Assembly: GCF_000757485.1 (NCBI RefSeq)
Contig: NZ_JPYO01000004.1
Span: forward strand, 77,995-141,994
From: Achromobacter sp. RTa
Lineage (GTDB): Bacteria; Pseudomonadota; Gammaproteobacteria; Burkholderiales; Burkholderiaceae_B
DNA length: 64,000 bases
Reading direction: 5' to 3'
The translations under genes and the position numbers were made by a program. Positions within the stretch are counted from its first letter, which is position 1. Each line of letters opens with the position of its first letter. The notes under the pieces are model-generated. The model was given only the letters and a program-made list of their open reading frames with translations, searched no databases and had not been told where the DNA came from. Below are positions 24,827-33,603 of the stretch, piece by piece.

Positions 24827-25735
24827 TCATTCGCGGAACCCCTGCGCGCGCATGTGCTCGGCCAGGAACTCCACGCACGCGCGGATCTTGGCCGAGGCGC
24901 TCAGTCGCGAAGGGTAGACGGCCCAGATGTTGGCCTCCTGCCGGTAGGCCGGCAGCACCTGCTCCAGCTTGCCTTGTGCGATCAACGGCCCCACGTCCCA
25001 GGCCGAGCGCAGGATGATTCCCCGGCCGTCCACCGCCCACTGCACGACCATCTCGCCATTGTTGGCCGATAACGGCCCGCGAACCTTGACCGTATGTTCG
25101 CGGCCGCCCCTGCGCATGCGCCAGACGCCGAAGGGATGGTCGCGCTCCTTGATGACCAGGCAGTCATGGGCGGCCAGGTCGGCCAGGGTGCGCGGCGCGC
25201 CCCGCGCCCGCAGGTACGCCGGCGCGGCGCACAGCACGCGGTGATTGCCGGCGAGCTTGCGCGCGATGACGTGCGGCGCGATGTCGTCGCCCACACGCAC
25301 GTCCAGGTCATATCCCTCCGCCGCCACGTCGACCAGGCGGTCGAACACCTCGAAGCGGACCTGCACCGCGGGATGCTGGGCGGCGAACGCGGACAGCGCG
25401 GGCGCTACCACCCGGCGGCCGAACCCGAAGCTGCTGCAGACCCGCAGCAGCCCCCGGGGTTCGCGCCGGGTGATGCCCACCTCCTCGACCAGGTGGTCCA
25501 CGTCGTCGAGGATGCGCTGAGCCCAGTGGTAGACGCGTTCGCCCGCCTCGCTGATCACGACGCGCCGGGTCGTGCGATGGAACAGCCTGGTGCCCAGGCC
25601 TTCCTCGAGCAGGCGGATGCGCTTGGTGACGTAGGCGGGCGACATGCCCAGGTCCTCGGCCGCCTTCGAGAAACTGGAGGCTCGCACCACCGCACAGAGG
25701 ACGCGCAAATCGGCGGGAAGAAAATCATTATTCAT
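24827..25735 (-). CDS. LysR-family regulator, DmlR-like
   Basis: The protein has 302 residues. The N-terminal HTH (LRVLCAVVRASSFSKAAEDL) and effector domain follow the AaeR/DmlR pattern (GLLRVCSSFGFGRRVVAPAL, ERDHPFGVWRMRRGG). It is divergent from the tartrate/malate dehydrogenase gene at 25838, the same arrangement as dmlR-dmlA in E. coli. A perfect 9-bp-arm dyad in the gap is its likely site. It converges with the end of the carboxylase block but probably does not control it. Confidence 0.9.
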   Translation of the reverse strand: MNNDFLPADLRVLCAVVRASSFSKAAEDLGMSPAYVTKRIRLLEEGLGTRLFHRTTRRVVISEAGERVYHWAQRILDDVDHLVEEVGITRREPRGLLRVCSSFGFGRRVVAPALSAFAAQHPAVQVRFEVFDRLVDVAAEGYDLDVRVGDDIAPHVIARKLAGNHRVLCAAPAYLRARGAPRTLADLAAHDCLVIKERDHPFGVWRMRRGGREHTVKVRGPLSANNGEMVVQWAVDGRGIILRSAWDVGPLIAQGKLEQVLPAYRQEANIWAVYPSRLSASAKIRACVEFLAEHMRAQGFRE

Positions 25736-25760
25736 GATTCGTGCATAGTAATTTCACGGG

Positions 25761-25783
25761 ACGGCCTATTGTAGATAGGCCGT
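25761..25783. promoter_or_regulatory. Perfect 9-bp-arm inverted repeat, probable LysR operator
   Basis: ACGGCCTAT and ATAGGCCGT are separated by TGTAG, 25 bp upstream of the LysR start and 54 bp before the dehydrogenase start. The symmetric centre contains a T-N-A layout fitting LysR recognition. Confidence 0.6.
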
Positions 25784-25837
25784 GCGGACGCCTACCATCG
25801 TTTCCGTTCCGTTTCCCTTACTCCCACGCAAACCATC

Positions 25838-26914
25838 ATGTCCCAAGTATTCAAAATCGCCGCCATCGCCGGCGACGGCATCGGCAACGAAGTCATGCCC
25901 GAAGGCCTGCGGGCGGTGAACGCCGCCGCCAAGCGCTTCGGCGTGCCGCTGCAGATCGACACCTTTCCCTGGGCCAACTGCGAGTACTACGCGCAACACG
26001 GCGAAATGATGCCGCCCGACTGGAAGGTGCAGCTGCAAGGCTACGACGCCATCTTCTTCGGCGCGGTGGGCTGGCCCGCCACCGTGCCGGACCATGTGTC
26101 CCTGTGGGGGTCGCTGCTGAAGTTCCGCCGCGAATTCGACCAATACATCAACCTGCGCCACGTGCGGCTGTTCGACGGCGTGCCCTGCCCGCTGGCCGGA
26201 CGCAAGGCGGGCGACATCGATTTCTTCATCGTCCGCGAAAACACCGAGGGCGAATACACCAACCTGGGCGGACGCCTGTTCGCCGACACGGACCGCGAAA
26301 TCGTCATCCAGGAATCCGTCTTCACCCGGCACGGCACCGACCGCGTCATGCGCTATGCCTTTGAACTGGCCAACCGGCGCGAACGCAAGGCGCTGACCGT
26401 GGCGACCAAAAGCAACGGCATCGCGGTCAGCATGCCCTGGTGGGACGAGCGTGCCGACGCCATGGCCCGGCAGTATCCGGACGTCAAGACCGACAAGCAG
26501 CACATCGACATCCTCGCCGCGCGCTTCGTACTGCAGCCGCAGCGGTTCGACGTGGTGGTGGCGTCGAATCTGTTCGGCGACATCCTGTCGGACCTGGGCC
26601 CCGCGTGCACGGGCACCATCGGCATCGCGCCGTCGGCGAACCTGAACCCGGAACGGGCATTCCCCTCGCTGTTCGAACCGGTGCACGGATCGGCCCCGGA
26701 CATCTACGGCAAGGGCATCGCCAATCCCATCGCCATGATCTGGTCGGGCGCGCTGATGCTGCAATTCCTGGGCAGCGAGGAAGCGCATGACGCGATCCTG
26801 CGGGCGATCGAGCATTGCCTGAAGCACGGCCCCCGCACGCCCGACCTGGGCGGACAGGCAAGCACCGAAGAACTCGGGCTTGCCATCGCGGCGCACATCG
26901 AGGCCGCGGCCTAA
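25838..26914 (+). CDS. Tartrate / D-malate dehydrogenase (decarboxylating)
   Basis: The 358-residue protein belongs to the isocitrate/isopropylmalate dehydrogenase superfamily. It has AAIAGDGIGNEVMPEGL, the substrate-binding RENTEGEYTNLGG, NLFGDILSDL for the metal Asp, and FEPVHGSAPDIYGKG for NAD. The sequence style is that of TtuC/DmlA enzymes, which act on tartrate and D-malate. It sits opposite a DmlR-like regulator. Substrate preference between tartrate and malate cannot be told from sequence alone. Confidence 0.9.
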   Translation: MSQVFKIAAIAGDGIGNEVMPEGLRAVNAAAKRFGVPLQIDTFPWANCEYYAQHGEMMPPDWKVQLQGYDAIFFGAVGWPATVPDHVSLWGSLLKFRREFDQYINLRHVRLFDGVPCPLAGRKAGDIDFFIVRENTEGEYTNLGGRLFADTDREIVIQESVFTRHGTDRVMRYAFELANRRERKALTVATKSNGIAVSMPWWDERADAMARQYPDVKTDKQHIDILAARFVLQPQRFDVVVASNLFGDILSDLGPACTGTIGIAPSANLNPERAFPSLFEPVHGSAPDIYGKGIANPIAMIWSGALMLQFLGSEEAHDAILRAIEHCLKHGPRTPDLGGQASTEELGLAIAAHIEAAA

Positions 26915-26921
26915 GGCTGCG

Positions 26922-27818
26922 TCAATCGGCGCGCGACAGCATGCTGTCGCGCAGCCGCAGCACCGAGGCGCACGAGGTATCGCGGTGCGTGACGAGCGAC
27001 AGCGACAGCGCGCTCTGCGCATCGGCGTCGGCCAGCGGCACGAACGCGACGTGCGGCGTGGAATACGCCCGGGTCACGCCCGGCACCAGCGCCAGGCCCA
27101 TCCCGCTGGCGACCAGGCTGACCAAGGTCTGCACCTGGATCGCTTCCTGGCTGATGCGCGGGGAAAAGCCCGCCTTGCGGCATAGCGCCAGCGCCACGCC
27201 GTACAGGCCAGGCACTTTCAAGGGCGAATACAGCACGAAGTTCTCGGCGCGCGCCCGCTCCAGTTGGACCGGACCGCCGGCTGCCAGCGGATGCCCCGCC
27301 GGCACCGCCAGGATCAGGTCGTCCCGCTCCACCACCCAGGAATCCAGCCCAGGGTCCTCCGCCAGCGGGCCGCGCACCAGGCCGGCGTCGATATCGTTGG
27401 CGCGCAGCATCGCCACCAGCCCTACCGTGCTGTCCTCGCGCAGATCCAGCTGCAGATCCGGATACCGGGCGCGGAACGCCGGCAGGCAGCGCGGCAGCAA
27501 CATGTACGTGGCCGACCCGACGAAGCCCAGCCGCAGCAGCCCCCACTCGCCCAGCGCGACGCGGCGGGCAGCCTGGCGCGCCTGTTCGGAATGGAACAGC
27601 GCCCGGCGGGCGTCGGCCATCAAGGCCTGGCCGGCCGGAGTCGGCGTCACGCCCTTGGGGCCGCGCACCAGCAACGGCACCCCCACCGCATGTTCCAGCT
27701 TCTGGATCGACACCGACAACGCGGGCTGCGCGATGTGCAGCAGATCGGCTGCGCGCCGGTAGCTGCCCTGCTCCGCAATGGTCACGAACTGCCGGAGCTG
27801 CCGTAGATCGATAGCCAT
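26922..27818 (-). CDS. LysR-family regulator
   Basis: The HTH reads LRQLRQFVTIAEQGSYRRAADLLHI, and a typical effector domain follows (RLGFVGSATYMLLPRCLPAF). The start at 27818 (MAIDLRQLRQF) fits the family; an upstream in-frame ATG at 27839 adds 7 residues. It is divergent from the CoA-transferase, MaoC and Bug genes and is their likely regulator. Confidence 0.9.
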   Translation of the reverse strand: MAIDLRQLRQFVTIAEQGSYRRAADLLHIAQPALSVSIQKLEHAVGVPLLVRGPKGVTPTPAGQALMADARRALFHSEQARQAARRVALGEWGLLRLGFVGSATYMLLPRCLPAFRARYPDLQLDLREDSTVGLVAMLRANDIDAGLVRGPLAEDPGLDSWVVERDDLILAVPAGHPLAAGGPVQLERARAENFVLYSPLKVPGLYGVALALCRKAGFSPRISQEAIQVQTLVSLVASGMGLALVPGVTRAYSTPHVAFVPLADADAQSALSLSLVTHRDTSCASVLRLRDSMLSRAD

Positions 27819-27889
27819 AACAAATTCCATATCGCCCAATACCTAAGCCATATTAGACGCGTATGCGCGAGGCCGATAGCATTCCCGTC

Positions 27890-29137
27890 ATGACAGCCAC
27901 TCCCCTCCCACGAGCCGGCGCGCTGGACGGCGTGCGCATCCTGGACCTGACGTCCGTGGTGTTCGGCCCTTACGCGTCGCAGATACTCGCCGACTACGGC
28001 GCCGATGTCATCAAGGTCGAGGCGCCGGCTGGCGACTCGACGCGCCGCACCGGCCCCGCGCAGGAACCCGGGCTGGCCGCGATCTTCCTGGGCCTGAACC
28101 GCAACAAGCGCAGCATCGTGCTGGACTTGAAGCAGGCCGCCGCTCGGCAGGCGCTGCTGACCATGGTGGATCAGGCCGACGTGCTGATGCACAGCATGCG
28201 GCCCGCCAAGATGGCCGCGCTCGGACTGAGTCCGGAAACGCTTTGCGCGCGCAATCCGCGGCTGGTGTATGCCGGCCTGTATGGCTTCGGGGCGGGCGGC
28301 GCCTATGATGGCCGGCCCGCGTATGACGACATCATCCAGGGGCTGTCCGGCTTTGCCGACCTGGTCGACCGCCAGACGGGCGAACCGCGCTACCTGCCCA
28401 CCGTCGCGGCCGACAAGACCTGCGGCCTGGTCGCCGCCCATGCCATCCTGGCCGCCCTGTTCCAGCGCGAGCGGACCGGCGCCGGACAGCAGCTGGAAGT
28501 GCCCATGTTCGAAAGCATGGCGTCCTACGCGCTGGTCGAGCATTACTACGGCAGGCACCTGGCCGACGAACCGGGCCAGGCCGGCTATCCGCGCGTGCTC
28601 ACTCCCTGGCGAAAGCCCTGCCGCACGGCCGATGGCCACGTCTGCCTGATGCCCTACACCGACGCCCACTGGCGCGATTTCTTCATCGCCGCGGACCGCC
28701 GCGACCTGGCGGAAGATGCCCGCTTTGCCGACATTTCCGCTCGAACGCGCCACATCGAGACGCTGTACGAATTGCAGGCCCAGATCGTCGCCCGCCGCGA
28801 TACCGCCTATTGGCTCGCCCTGTGCGAACGGCTGGAGATCCCGGCCGCGCCCGTCAACCGCCTGCAGGACCTGGAGGCCGATCCGCACCTGCAAAGCGTG
28901 GACTTCTTCGTGCCGCTGGAAAGCGCGTCGGGCAGCCGCTACCGCTTTCCCCGCAACCCAGTGCGCCTGCAGCATTCCCACGTGCCCGCCACGATGCCGC
29001 CGCGCCTGGGCGAACATACGCTCGACGTGCTGCGCGAAGCCGGCCTGGACGAAACCCGTATCGCCGCGCTCCTGGAGACGGGCGCCGCGCTCGACGTGCT
29101 TTCCACAACCCTCGACAACAGCGAGAACCCCGCATGA
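27890..29137 (+). CDS. Family III CoA-transferase (CaiB/BaiF)
   Basis: The protein has GVRILDLTSVVFGPYASQIL, then ADVIKVEAPAGDSTRR, NRNKRSIVLDLK and PAYDDIIQGLSGFADLVD, where the catalytic Asp of the family is expected. Such enzymes transfer CoA between carboxylic acids. A GenBank-style start at 27863 would add 9 residues. It overlaps the MaoC gene by ATGA. With MaoC and a Bug receptor it forms a carboxylic acid uptake-and-activation set. Confidence 0.9.
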   Translation: MTATPLPRAGALDGVRILDLTSVVFGPYASQILADYGADVIKVEAPAGDSTRRTGPAQEPGLAAIFLGLNRNKRSIVLDLKQAAARQALLTMVDQADVLMHSMRPAKMAALGLSPETLCARNPRLVYAGLYGFGAGGAYDGRPAYDDIIQGLSGFADLVDRQTGEPRYLPTVAADKTCGLVAAHAILAALFQRERTGAGQQLEVPMFESMASYALVEHYYGRHLADEPGQAGYPRVLTPWRKPCRTADGHVCLMPYTDAHWRDFFIAADRRDLAEDARFADISARTRHIETLYELQAQIVARRDTAYWLALCERLEIPAAPVNRLQDLEADPHLQSVDFFVPLESASGSRYRFPRNPVRLQHSHVPATMPPRLGEHTLDVLREAGLDETRIAALLETGAALDVLSTTLDNSENPA

Positions 29138-29616
29138 ACGCAGACCGCAGCAACGCCGCCATCGCGCAACTGGGCCAGGGCTATTACTGGCAGGACCTGT
29201 CCGTGGGCCAGCGCTTCCATACATTCCGCCGCACGGTTACCGAGACCGATATCGTCAACTTCATCAGCGTGACGGGAATGCTGGAGACGATTTTCATCGA
29301 CGCCACCTATGCGCACGGCGCGATCCAGGGCCGCCCCGCTCCCGGCGCGCTGACCTATGGCCTGATCGAGGGGCTGATCATGCAGGGCATGGTCCAGGGC
29401 ACGGGGCTGGCCCTTTTGGAAGTCCACAAGAAAATGCTGGCGCCCGTGGTCGCGGGCGACACCATCTGGGCGGAGATCCAAGTGACCGGCGTGCGCCCGA
29501 CCTCGCAGCACAACCGGGCGGTCGTCACGTCCGCCATCGAAGTCCGCAACCAGCATGGCAAGCCGGTGATGAGCTACACGGCCACCCGCATGCTGGCCGG
29601 CAGGCCCGAGGCCTGA
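29134..29616 (+). CDS. MaoC-like hydratase/dehydratase
   Basis: The 160-residue hot-dog-fold protein contains FRRTVTETDIVNFISVTG. The normal hydratase segment Asp-x-N-P-x-H is here IDATYAHGAIQGRPAPG, with the His retained. It is translationally coupled to the CoA-transferase. The expected reaction is hydration of an enoyl-CoA or dehydration of a 3-hydroxyacyl-CoA (mesaconyl-CoA hydratase-like). Confidence 0.87.
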   Translation: MNADRSNAAIAQLGQGYYWQDLSVGQRFHTFRRTVTETDIVNFISVTGMLETIFIDATYAHGAIQGRPAPGALTYGLIEGLIMQGMVQGTGLALLEVHKKMLAPVVAGDTIWAEIQVTGVRPTSQHNRAVVTSAIEVRNQHGKPVMSYTATRMLAGRPEA

Positions 29617-29653
29617 TCGGGCGGCAAGCGCCCCGCCCAGAGGGCGCCGCCGC

Positions 29654-29677
29654 CTGGACGCGATCCGCGTCGTCCAG
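29654..29677 (+). other. Hairpin between MaoC and Bug receptor genes
   Basis: GACGCG (29657-29662) and CGCGTC (29666-29671) flank ATC. Outer CTG/CAG pairing is possible with a small bulge, and five A follow. It could modulate the level of the downstream gene; it lacks a terminator T-run. Confidence 0.35.
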
Positions 29678-29698
29678 AAAAACACAAGGAGACAAACC

Positions 29699-30667
29699 AT
29701 GAAGAAAGCAATGCTGGCGGCCAGCCTGGCCGTACTGGCGCTTGGAAGCGCGGCCGGCGCCCATGCCGCCGCCTGGCCCGAGCGGCCCGTAACGATGGTG
29801 GTGCCGTTCCCGCCCGGCGGCCCCACCGACCTGGTCGCGCGCGTGCTGGCCAAGCAGTTGACCGACCAGCTGGGCCAGACGGTCGTGGTCGAGAACAAGG
29901 GCGGCGCCAACGGCAACATCGGCATGCAATACGCGGCGGCGGCCAAGCCCGATGGCTATACCGTGCTCTACAACACCTCTTCCATCGCGCTCAGCCCCAA
30001 TCTTTACCGGTCGCTGGCATTCGACCCGGTCAAGGATTTCGCGCCGGTGTCGTCCACGGCCGTCATTCCGCTGGTGCTGCTGGTGCATCCGTCCGTGCCG
30101 GCAAAGGATACCCAGTCGTTCGTCCAGTATGCGCGCCAGAATCCAGGCAAGCTCTCGTACGGCTCGGCGGGCGCCGGCAACGTCACCCACCTTGGCGCCC
30201 TGCTCCTGCTGCGCTCGCTCGAGATCGACGCGGTGCACGTGCCCTATCGCGGCAGCGCCCCGGCCATGACGGATCTGGTCGGGGGGCAGGTGCAAGTAAT
30301 GACGAACACGCTGAACGACTCGCTCGGTTTCATCCGGGAAGGCAAGCTGCGCGCGTTGGCGGTGACCAGCAGCGCGCGCAGCGGCCAGCTGCCCGACGTG
30401 CCGACCGTGGCGGAAACGGCGGTGCCCGGATTCGAAATGGGAGCGTGGCAGGGCGTGGTGGTGCCGACCGGCACGCCCGAGCCGGTGATTGAAAAGCTGA
30501 ACGCCGAAATCCGCCGCGCGCTGCAGTCGCCCGAAATGCAGAAGCAGCTCAAGGCGCAAGGCGCTCAGGCGCTAGGGTCCACGCCCCAGGAATACGCGGC
30601 CTACATAAAAAGTGAAATCTCGCGCTGGGGCGAAGTGGTAAAGGCCGCCAACGTGAAGTTGGATTGA
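29699..30667 (+). CDS. Bug/TctC-family tripartite tricarboxylate transporter receptor
   Basis: The 322-residue periplasmic binding protein has a signal peptide (cleavage near AHA-AAWPE) and the Bug signatures WPERPVTMVVPFPPGGPTD, VVVENKGGANGNIGMQYAA and GTPEPVIEKLNAEI. The ligand is usually a carboxylate. AAGGAG lies before the ATG. No TctA/TctB membrane genes are nearby, which is common for Bug paralogues in Bordetella-type genomes. It follows the CoA-transferase/MaoC pair. Confidence 0.93.
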   Translation: MKKAMLAASLAVLALGSAAGAHAAAWPERPVTMVVPFPPGGPTDLVARVLAKQLTDQLGQTVVVENKGGANGNIGMQYAAAAKPDGYTVLYNTSSIALSPNLYRSLAFDPVKDFAPVSSTAVIPLVLLVHPSVPAKDTQSFVQYARQNPGKLSYGSAGAGNVTHLGALLLLRSLEIDAVHVPYRGSAPAMTDLVGGQVQVMTNTLNDSLGFIREGKLRALAVTSSARSGQLPDVPTVAETAVPGFEMGAWQGVVVPTGTPEPVIEKLNAEIRRALQSPEMQKQLKAQGAQALGSTPQEYAAYIKSEISRWGEVVKAANVKLD

Positions 30668-30675
30668 AGCGCGGG

Positions 30676-30895
30676 GCGGCAAGCGTACCCAGCCTGCGCA
30701 AGAATGGCCGGCCCGCCGCCGGGCCGCCCCAAGGCGGACCAGCCCCCTCGAAGGGCAGCAAGCACGCAAAGCGCGCGCAGTGCGGCAAGCGTACCCAGCC
30801 TGCGCAAGAATGGCCGGCCCGCCGCCGGGCCGCCCCAAGGCGGGCCAGCCCCCTTGGGGGGCAGCAATGCACGCCTAGCGTGCGCAGCGTGGGGG
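30676..30895. repeat. About two copies of a 106-bp GC-rich repeat related to the array at 1-284
   Basis: AAGCGTACCC recurs at 30681 and 30787, giving a 106-bp period. The second copy runs CGCCGCCGGGCCGCCCCAAG and then GGCAGC and GCGCAGCGTGGG. This matches the reverse complement of the 82-bp unit at the window start (shared core GCCGCC.CAAGGCGGG.CAGCCCCCTT). It fills the gap between the Bug gene and the convergent tautomerase gene and may help end transcription. Confidence 0.85.
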
Positions 30896-30906
30896 CAAAA
30901 CTTCTT

Positions 30907-31281
30907 TCAGCGCCCCGCAGCCTTGGCGCTGATCCCGTTGGCCACGCCCATATCGACCTTCGGCACGTCGCGGATCAACACGCGCACGTCTTCGCCCGAG
31001 ATATCGATGCTGGCGCAAACCGCCTGGTTCAGCGCGGCGATCAGGGCCGCCTTCTTGGCTTCGTCGCGGCCTTCGATCAGCGCCACGTCCACGCGCGCCA
31101 TCCGCTTGCCGATCTCGCCTGCCACGATCACGTTTTCCGCGGGCACTTCCTGCAGCACGATGCGCACGCTGGGCAACGGCGCGGCGATGCTCTCGACGAC
31201 GGCGTTGGACGCTGCCTTCAGCAGAGTGGCTTTCTGGGCGGCCGAGTGGCCTTGCATGATCTGGACATTCAAAATGGGCAT
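30907..31281 (-). CDS. Tandem 4-oxalocrotonate tautomerase-like protein
   Basis: The 124-residue chain is built of two ~62-residue 4-OT-like units. The first begins with Met-Pro (MPILNVQIMQG), giving the catalytic amino-terminal Pro. It continues with KATLLKAASNAVVESI and VRIVLQEVPAENV. The second (ARVDVALIEGRDEAKKAALI, then VRVLIRDVPKVD) repeats the pattern but has no Pro at the equivalent place. Cytosolic tautomerases of this kind act on 2-hydroxymuconate-like enols. It stands alone between the repeat and proV. Confidence 0.85.
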   Translation of the reverse strand: MPILNVQIMQGHSAAQKATLLKAASNAVVESIAAPLPSVRIVLQEVPAENVIVAGEIGKRMARVDVALIEGRDEAKKAALIAALNQAVCASIDISGEDVRVLIRDVPKVDMGVANGISAKAAGR

Positions 31282-31393
31282 GACGGCTTCCGATGTTCCG
31301 AATGAAGGGAGACAAACCGGCCATCCGGCCGGTTGACCATCATATCCGGACTTTGCCCATGCCCAGGCACAGTCCGGATACGGGTCTTCCCTG

Positions 31394-32650
31394 TCAGGCG
31401 GCCTGGTCCCGATGTTCCAACTCGGGCTCGGCCTCTTGGCCGGAGGCCGCCTCTTCGGCAGGCGCCGCGGTATCGGCCAGGGCCGGCGTGACCAGCTCCA
31501 CGACCTTCTTGCGCGACAGCATGCCGATGAACTCGTCGTCCTCGCCCGTCACCGCCACGGGCTGGTCGCTGTGGACCAGCTGGGCCAGCACTTCGCCCAG
31601 GCCCGCCGTGGCCGGCACGGAAGCCAGGTCCTCGACGTAGCGGGAGATGTCGCGCACGCCATCCTGGATGGCCTTTTCGGCCGCCTCGGCGGTCAGCACG
31701 CCGGCCAGGCGCTTGCCGTCCAATACCGGCGCGTACTCGTAGTCCAGCGCGCGCATGCGGTCCATGGCGTGCGCGGGACGCGAACGCATGGTCAGGGTCA
31801 GGCGCGCCGGGTTCACGGCATGCGTGGCATTGAGCACCTTGGTGCGGTTCACGTCCTGCAGGAACGACTGCACGTAATCGTTGGCCGGATTCAGCAGGAT
31901 GTCTTCCGGCGTGCCTTCCTGCACCAGTTCGCCGTCCTTCAGGATCGCGATGCGGTTGCCCAGACGCAGGGCCTCGTCCAGATCGTGCGTGATGAAGACG
32001 ATGGTCTTGTTCAGCTTGGCCTGCAATTGCAGCAGCTGATCCTGCATCTCGCGGCGGATCAGGGGATCCAGCGCCGAGAACGCTTCGTCCATCAGCAGGA
32101 TTTCGGCATCCGTGGCCAGCGCGCGGGCCAGGCCCACGCGCTGCTGCATGCCGCCCGACAGCTGGTGCGGATACTGGTTCTCGAAGCCCGACAGGCCCAC
32201 CTGCTCCAGCCATTCGCGGGCGCGCTTCTCGCGCTCGGCGCGGCCCACGCCCTGCACGGTCAGGCCGTAGGCGGCGTTGTCCAGCACCGTGCGGTGCGGG
32301 AACAGGCCGAAGCGCTGGAACACCATGCTCATCTTCTTCTGGCGGAAGACTTCCAGGTCGCGCTTGTTCAGGCTGACCACGTCCACGCCGTCGACCAGGA
32401 TATGGCCGGCGCTGGGTTCGATCAGGCGGTTGAAATGGCGGATCAGCGTGGACTTGCCGGAACCCGACAGGCCCATGATGACGTAGATGCTGCCCTCTTC
32501 AATCGACAGGCTGATATCGCGCAGGCCCAGCGTGTGGCCGCTTTCGGCCAGCAGCTGTTCCTTGCTCATGCCGCCCTGGGCGGCTTCCAGCCATTTCTTC
32601 GGGTGCGCCCCGAAGATCTTGTAGATGTTCTTGACCTCGATCTTGCTCAT
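31394..32650 (-). CDS. proV: Glycine betaine/proline ABC transporter ATPase with CBS domains
   Basis: The 418-residue protein has the ProV ATPase (MGLSGSGKSTLIRHFNRL, QQRVGLARALATDAEILLMD, EAFSALDPLIRREMQ). Two C-terminal CBS domains follow (about 275-395), which in OpuA/ProV sense ionic strength. The Ala/Glu-rich tail is not conserved. Its start overlaps the ProW stop by 4 bp in the same transcript. Confidence 0.94.
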   Translation of the reverse strand: MSKIEVKNIYKIFGAHPKKWLEAAQGGMSKEQLLAESGHTLGLRDISLSIEEGSIYVIMGLSGSGKSTLIRHFNRLIEPSAGHILVDGVDVVSLNKRDLEVFRQKKMSMVFQRFGLFPHRTVLDNAAYGLTVQGVGRAEREKRAREWLEQVGLSGFENQYPHQLSGGMQQRVGLARALATDAEILLMDEAFSALDPLIRREMQDQLLQLQAKLNKTIVFITHDLDEALRLGNRIAILKDGELVQEGTPEDILLNPANDYVQSFLQDVNRTKVLNATHAVNPARLTLTMRSRPAHAMDRMRALDYEYAPVLDGKRLAGVLTAEAAEKAIQDGVRDISRYVEDLASVPATAGLGEVLAQLVHSDQPVAVTGEDDEFIGMLSRKKVVELVTPALADTAAPAEEAASGQEAEPELEHRDQAA

Positions 32651-33504
32651 CGCTGGCCTCCCATGCGCATGCGCTGTCCATACGATTGCGTGATCCGGTC
32701 GAACAGCACGGCCAGCACCACGATACCCAGCCCGGCCAGCAGGCCGCGGCCCACTTCCAGACGGTTGATCCCAAGCAGCACTTCATAGCCCAGGCCGCGC
32801 GCGCCGATCATGGACGCGATCACCACCATCGACAGCGCCATCATGGTGGTCTGGTTGATGCCGGCCATGATGTTGGGCAGCGCCAGCGGCAGCTGCACGC
32901 CGAAAAGCTGCTGGCGCGGATTGGCGCCGAAGGCGCGCGACGCTTCCAGCACTTCGCGGTCGACCAGGCGGATGCCCAGGTCCGTCAGGCGGATCAGCGG
33001 CGGCACGGCGTAGATGACCGTGGCGATGATCGCGGGGATCTTGCCCAGGCCGAACAGCATGACGACCGGAATGAGGTACACGAAGCTGGGCATGGTCTGC
33101 ATCACGTCCAGCACGGGGAGCATGCCGGAACGCAGCCAGTTGACCCGTGCCATCAGCACGCCCAGAGGAATGCCGATCAGCACGGACAGGCCGGCCGCCA
33201 TGATCATCAGCGCCAGCGTCTGCATGCCGGCGTCCCATAGGCCCAGCACGCCGATCACGCACAGCAGCGCGCCCATCGCCAGGCTCAGGCCGATGCGGCG
33301 GCTCACGCCCCACGCGATCGCCACCGTGACGGCGACCACCGCCCACCAGGGCGAGCTGCGCAGCACCTGCTCCAGCCACACCAGCGCATGCAGGACGGGC
33401 TGGGACAGGGTTTCCAGCGTGTCCGCGTAGTTGGTGACCAAATGATCGACGAAACCGTCGATCGCCCCCCGGACCTGCCGGGCGGGAATAATTTCAGGAA
33501 ACAT
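32647..33504 (-). CDS. proW: Glycine betaine/proline ABC transporter permease
   Basis: The 285-residue inner-membrane protein has six or so helices and the ProW/OpuAB sequences GVLMARVNWLRSGMLPVLDV, MQTMPSFVYLIPVVMLFGLG and EVLEASRAFGANPRQQLFGV (EAA loop). It is coupled to proV and lies 232 bp downstream of proX. Confidence 0.94.
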   Translation of the reverse strand: MFPEIIPARQVRGAIDGFVDHLVTNYADTLETLSQPVLHALVWLEQVLRSSPWWAVVAVTVAIAWGVSRRIGLSLAMGALLCVIGVLGLWDAGMQTLALMIMAAGLSVLIGIPLGVLMARVNWLRSGMLPVLDVMQTMPSFVYLIPVVMLFGLGKIPAIIATVIYAVPPLIRLTDLGIRLVDREVLEASRAFGANPRQQLFGVQLPLALPNIMAGINQTTMMALSMVVIASMIGARGLGYEVLLGINRLEVGRGLLAGLGIVVLAVLFDRITQSYGQRMRMGGQR

Positions 33505-33603
33505 TCGTTCTACTCCATTCTGGCGCGCTCATCGCCCGTGCCGCCGCAGGCCGCGGCATCGCGCAAGACAATGAAACCAAGGGGCTTCCAGGGCGGAAGC
33601 GGC

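Noticed and set aside
27819-27862. CCATAT direct repeat as LysR site before the CoA-transferase
   Set aside because: The two hexamers are too short and not symmetric enough to support a site call.
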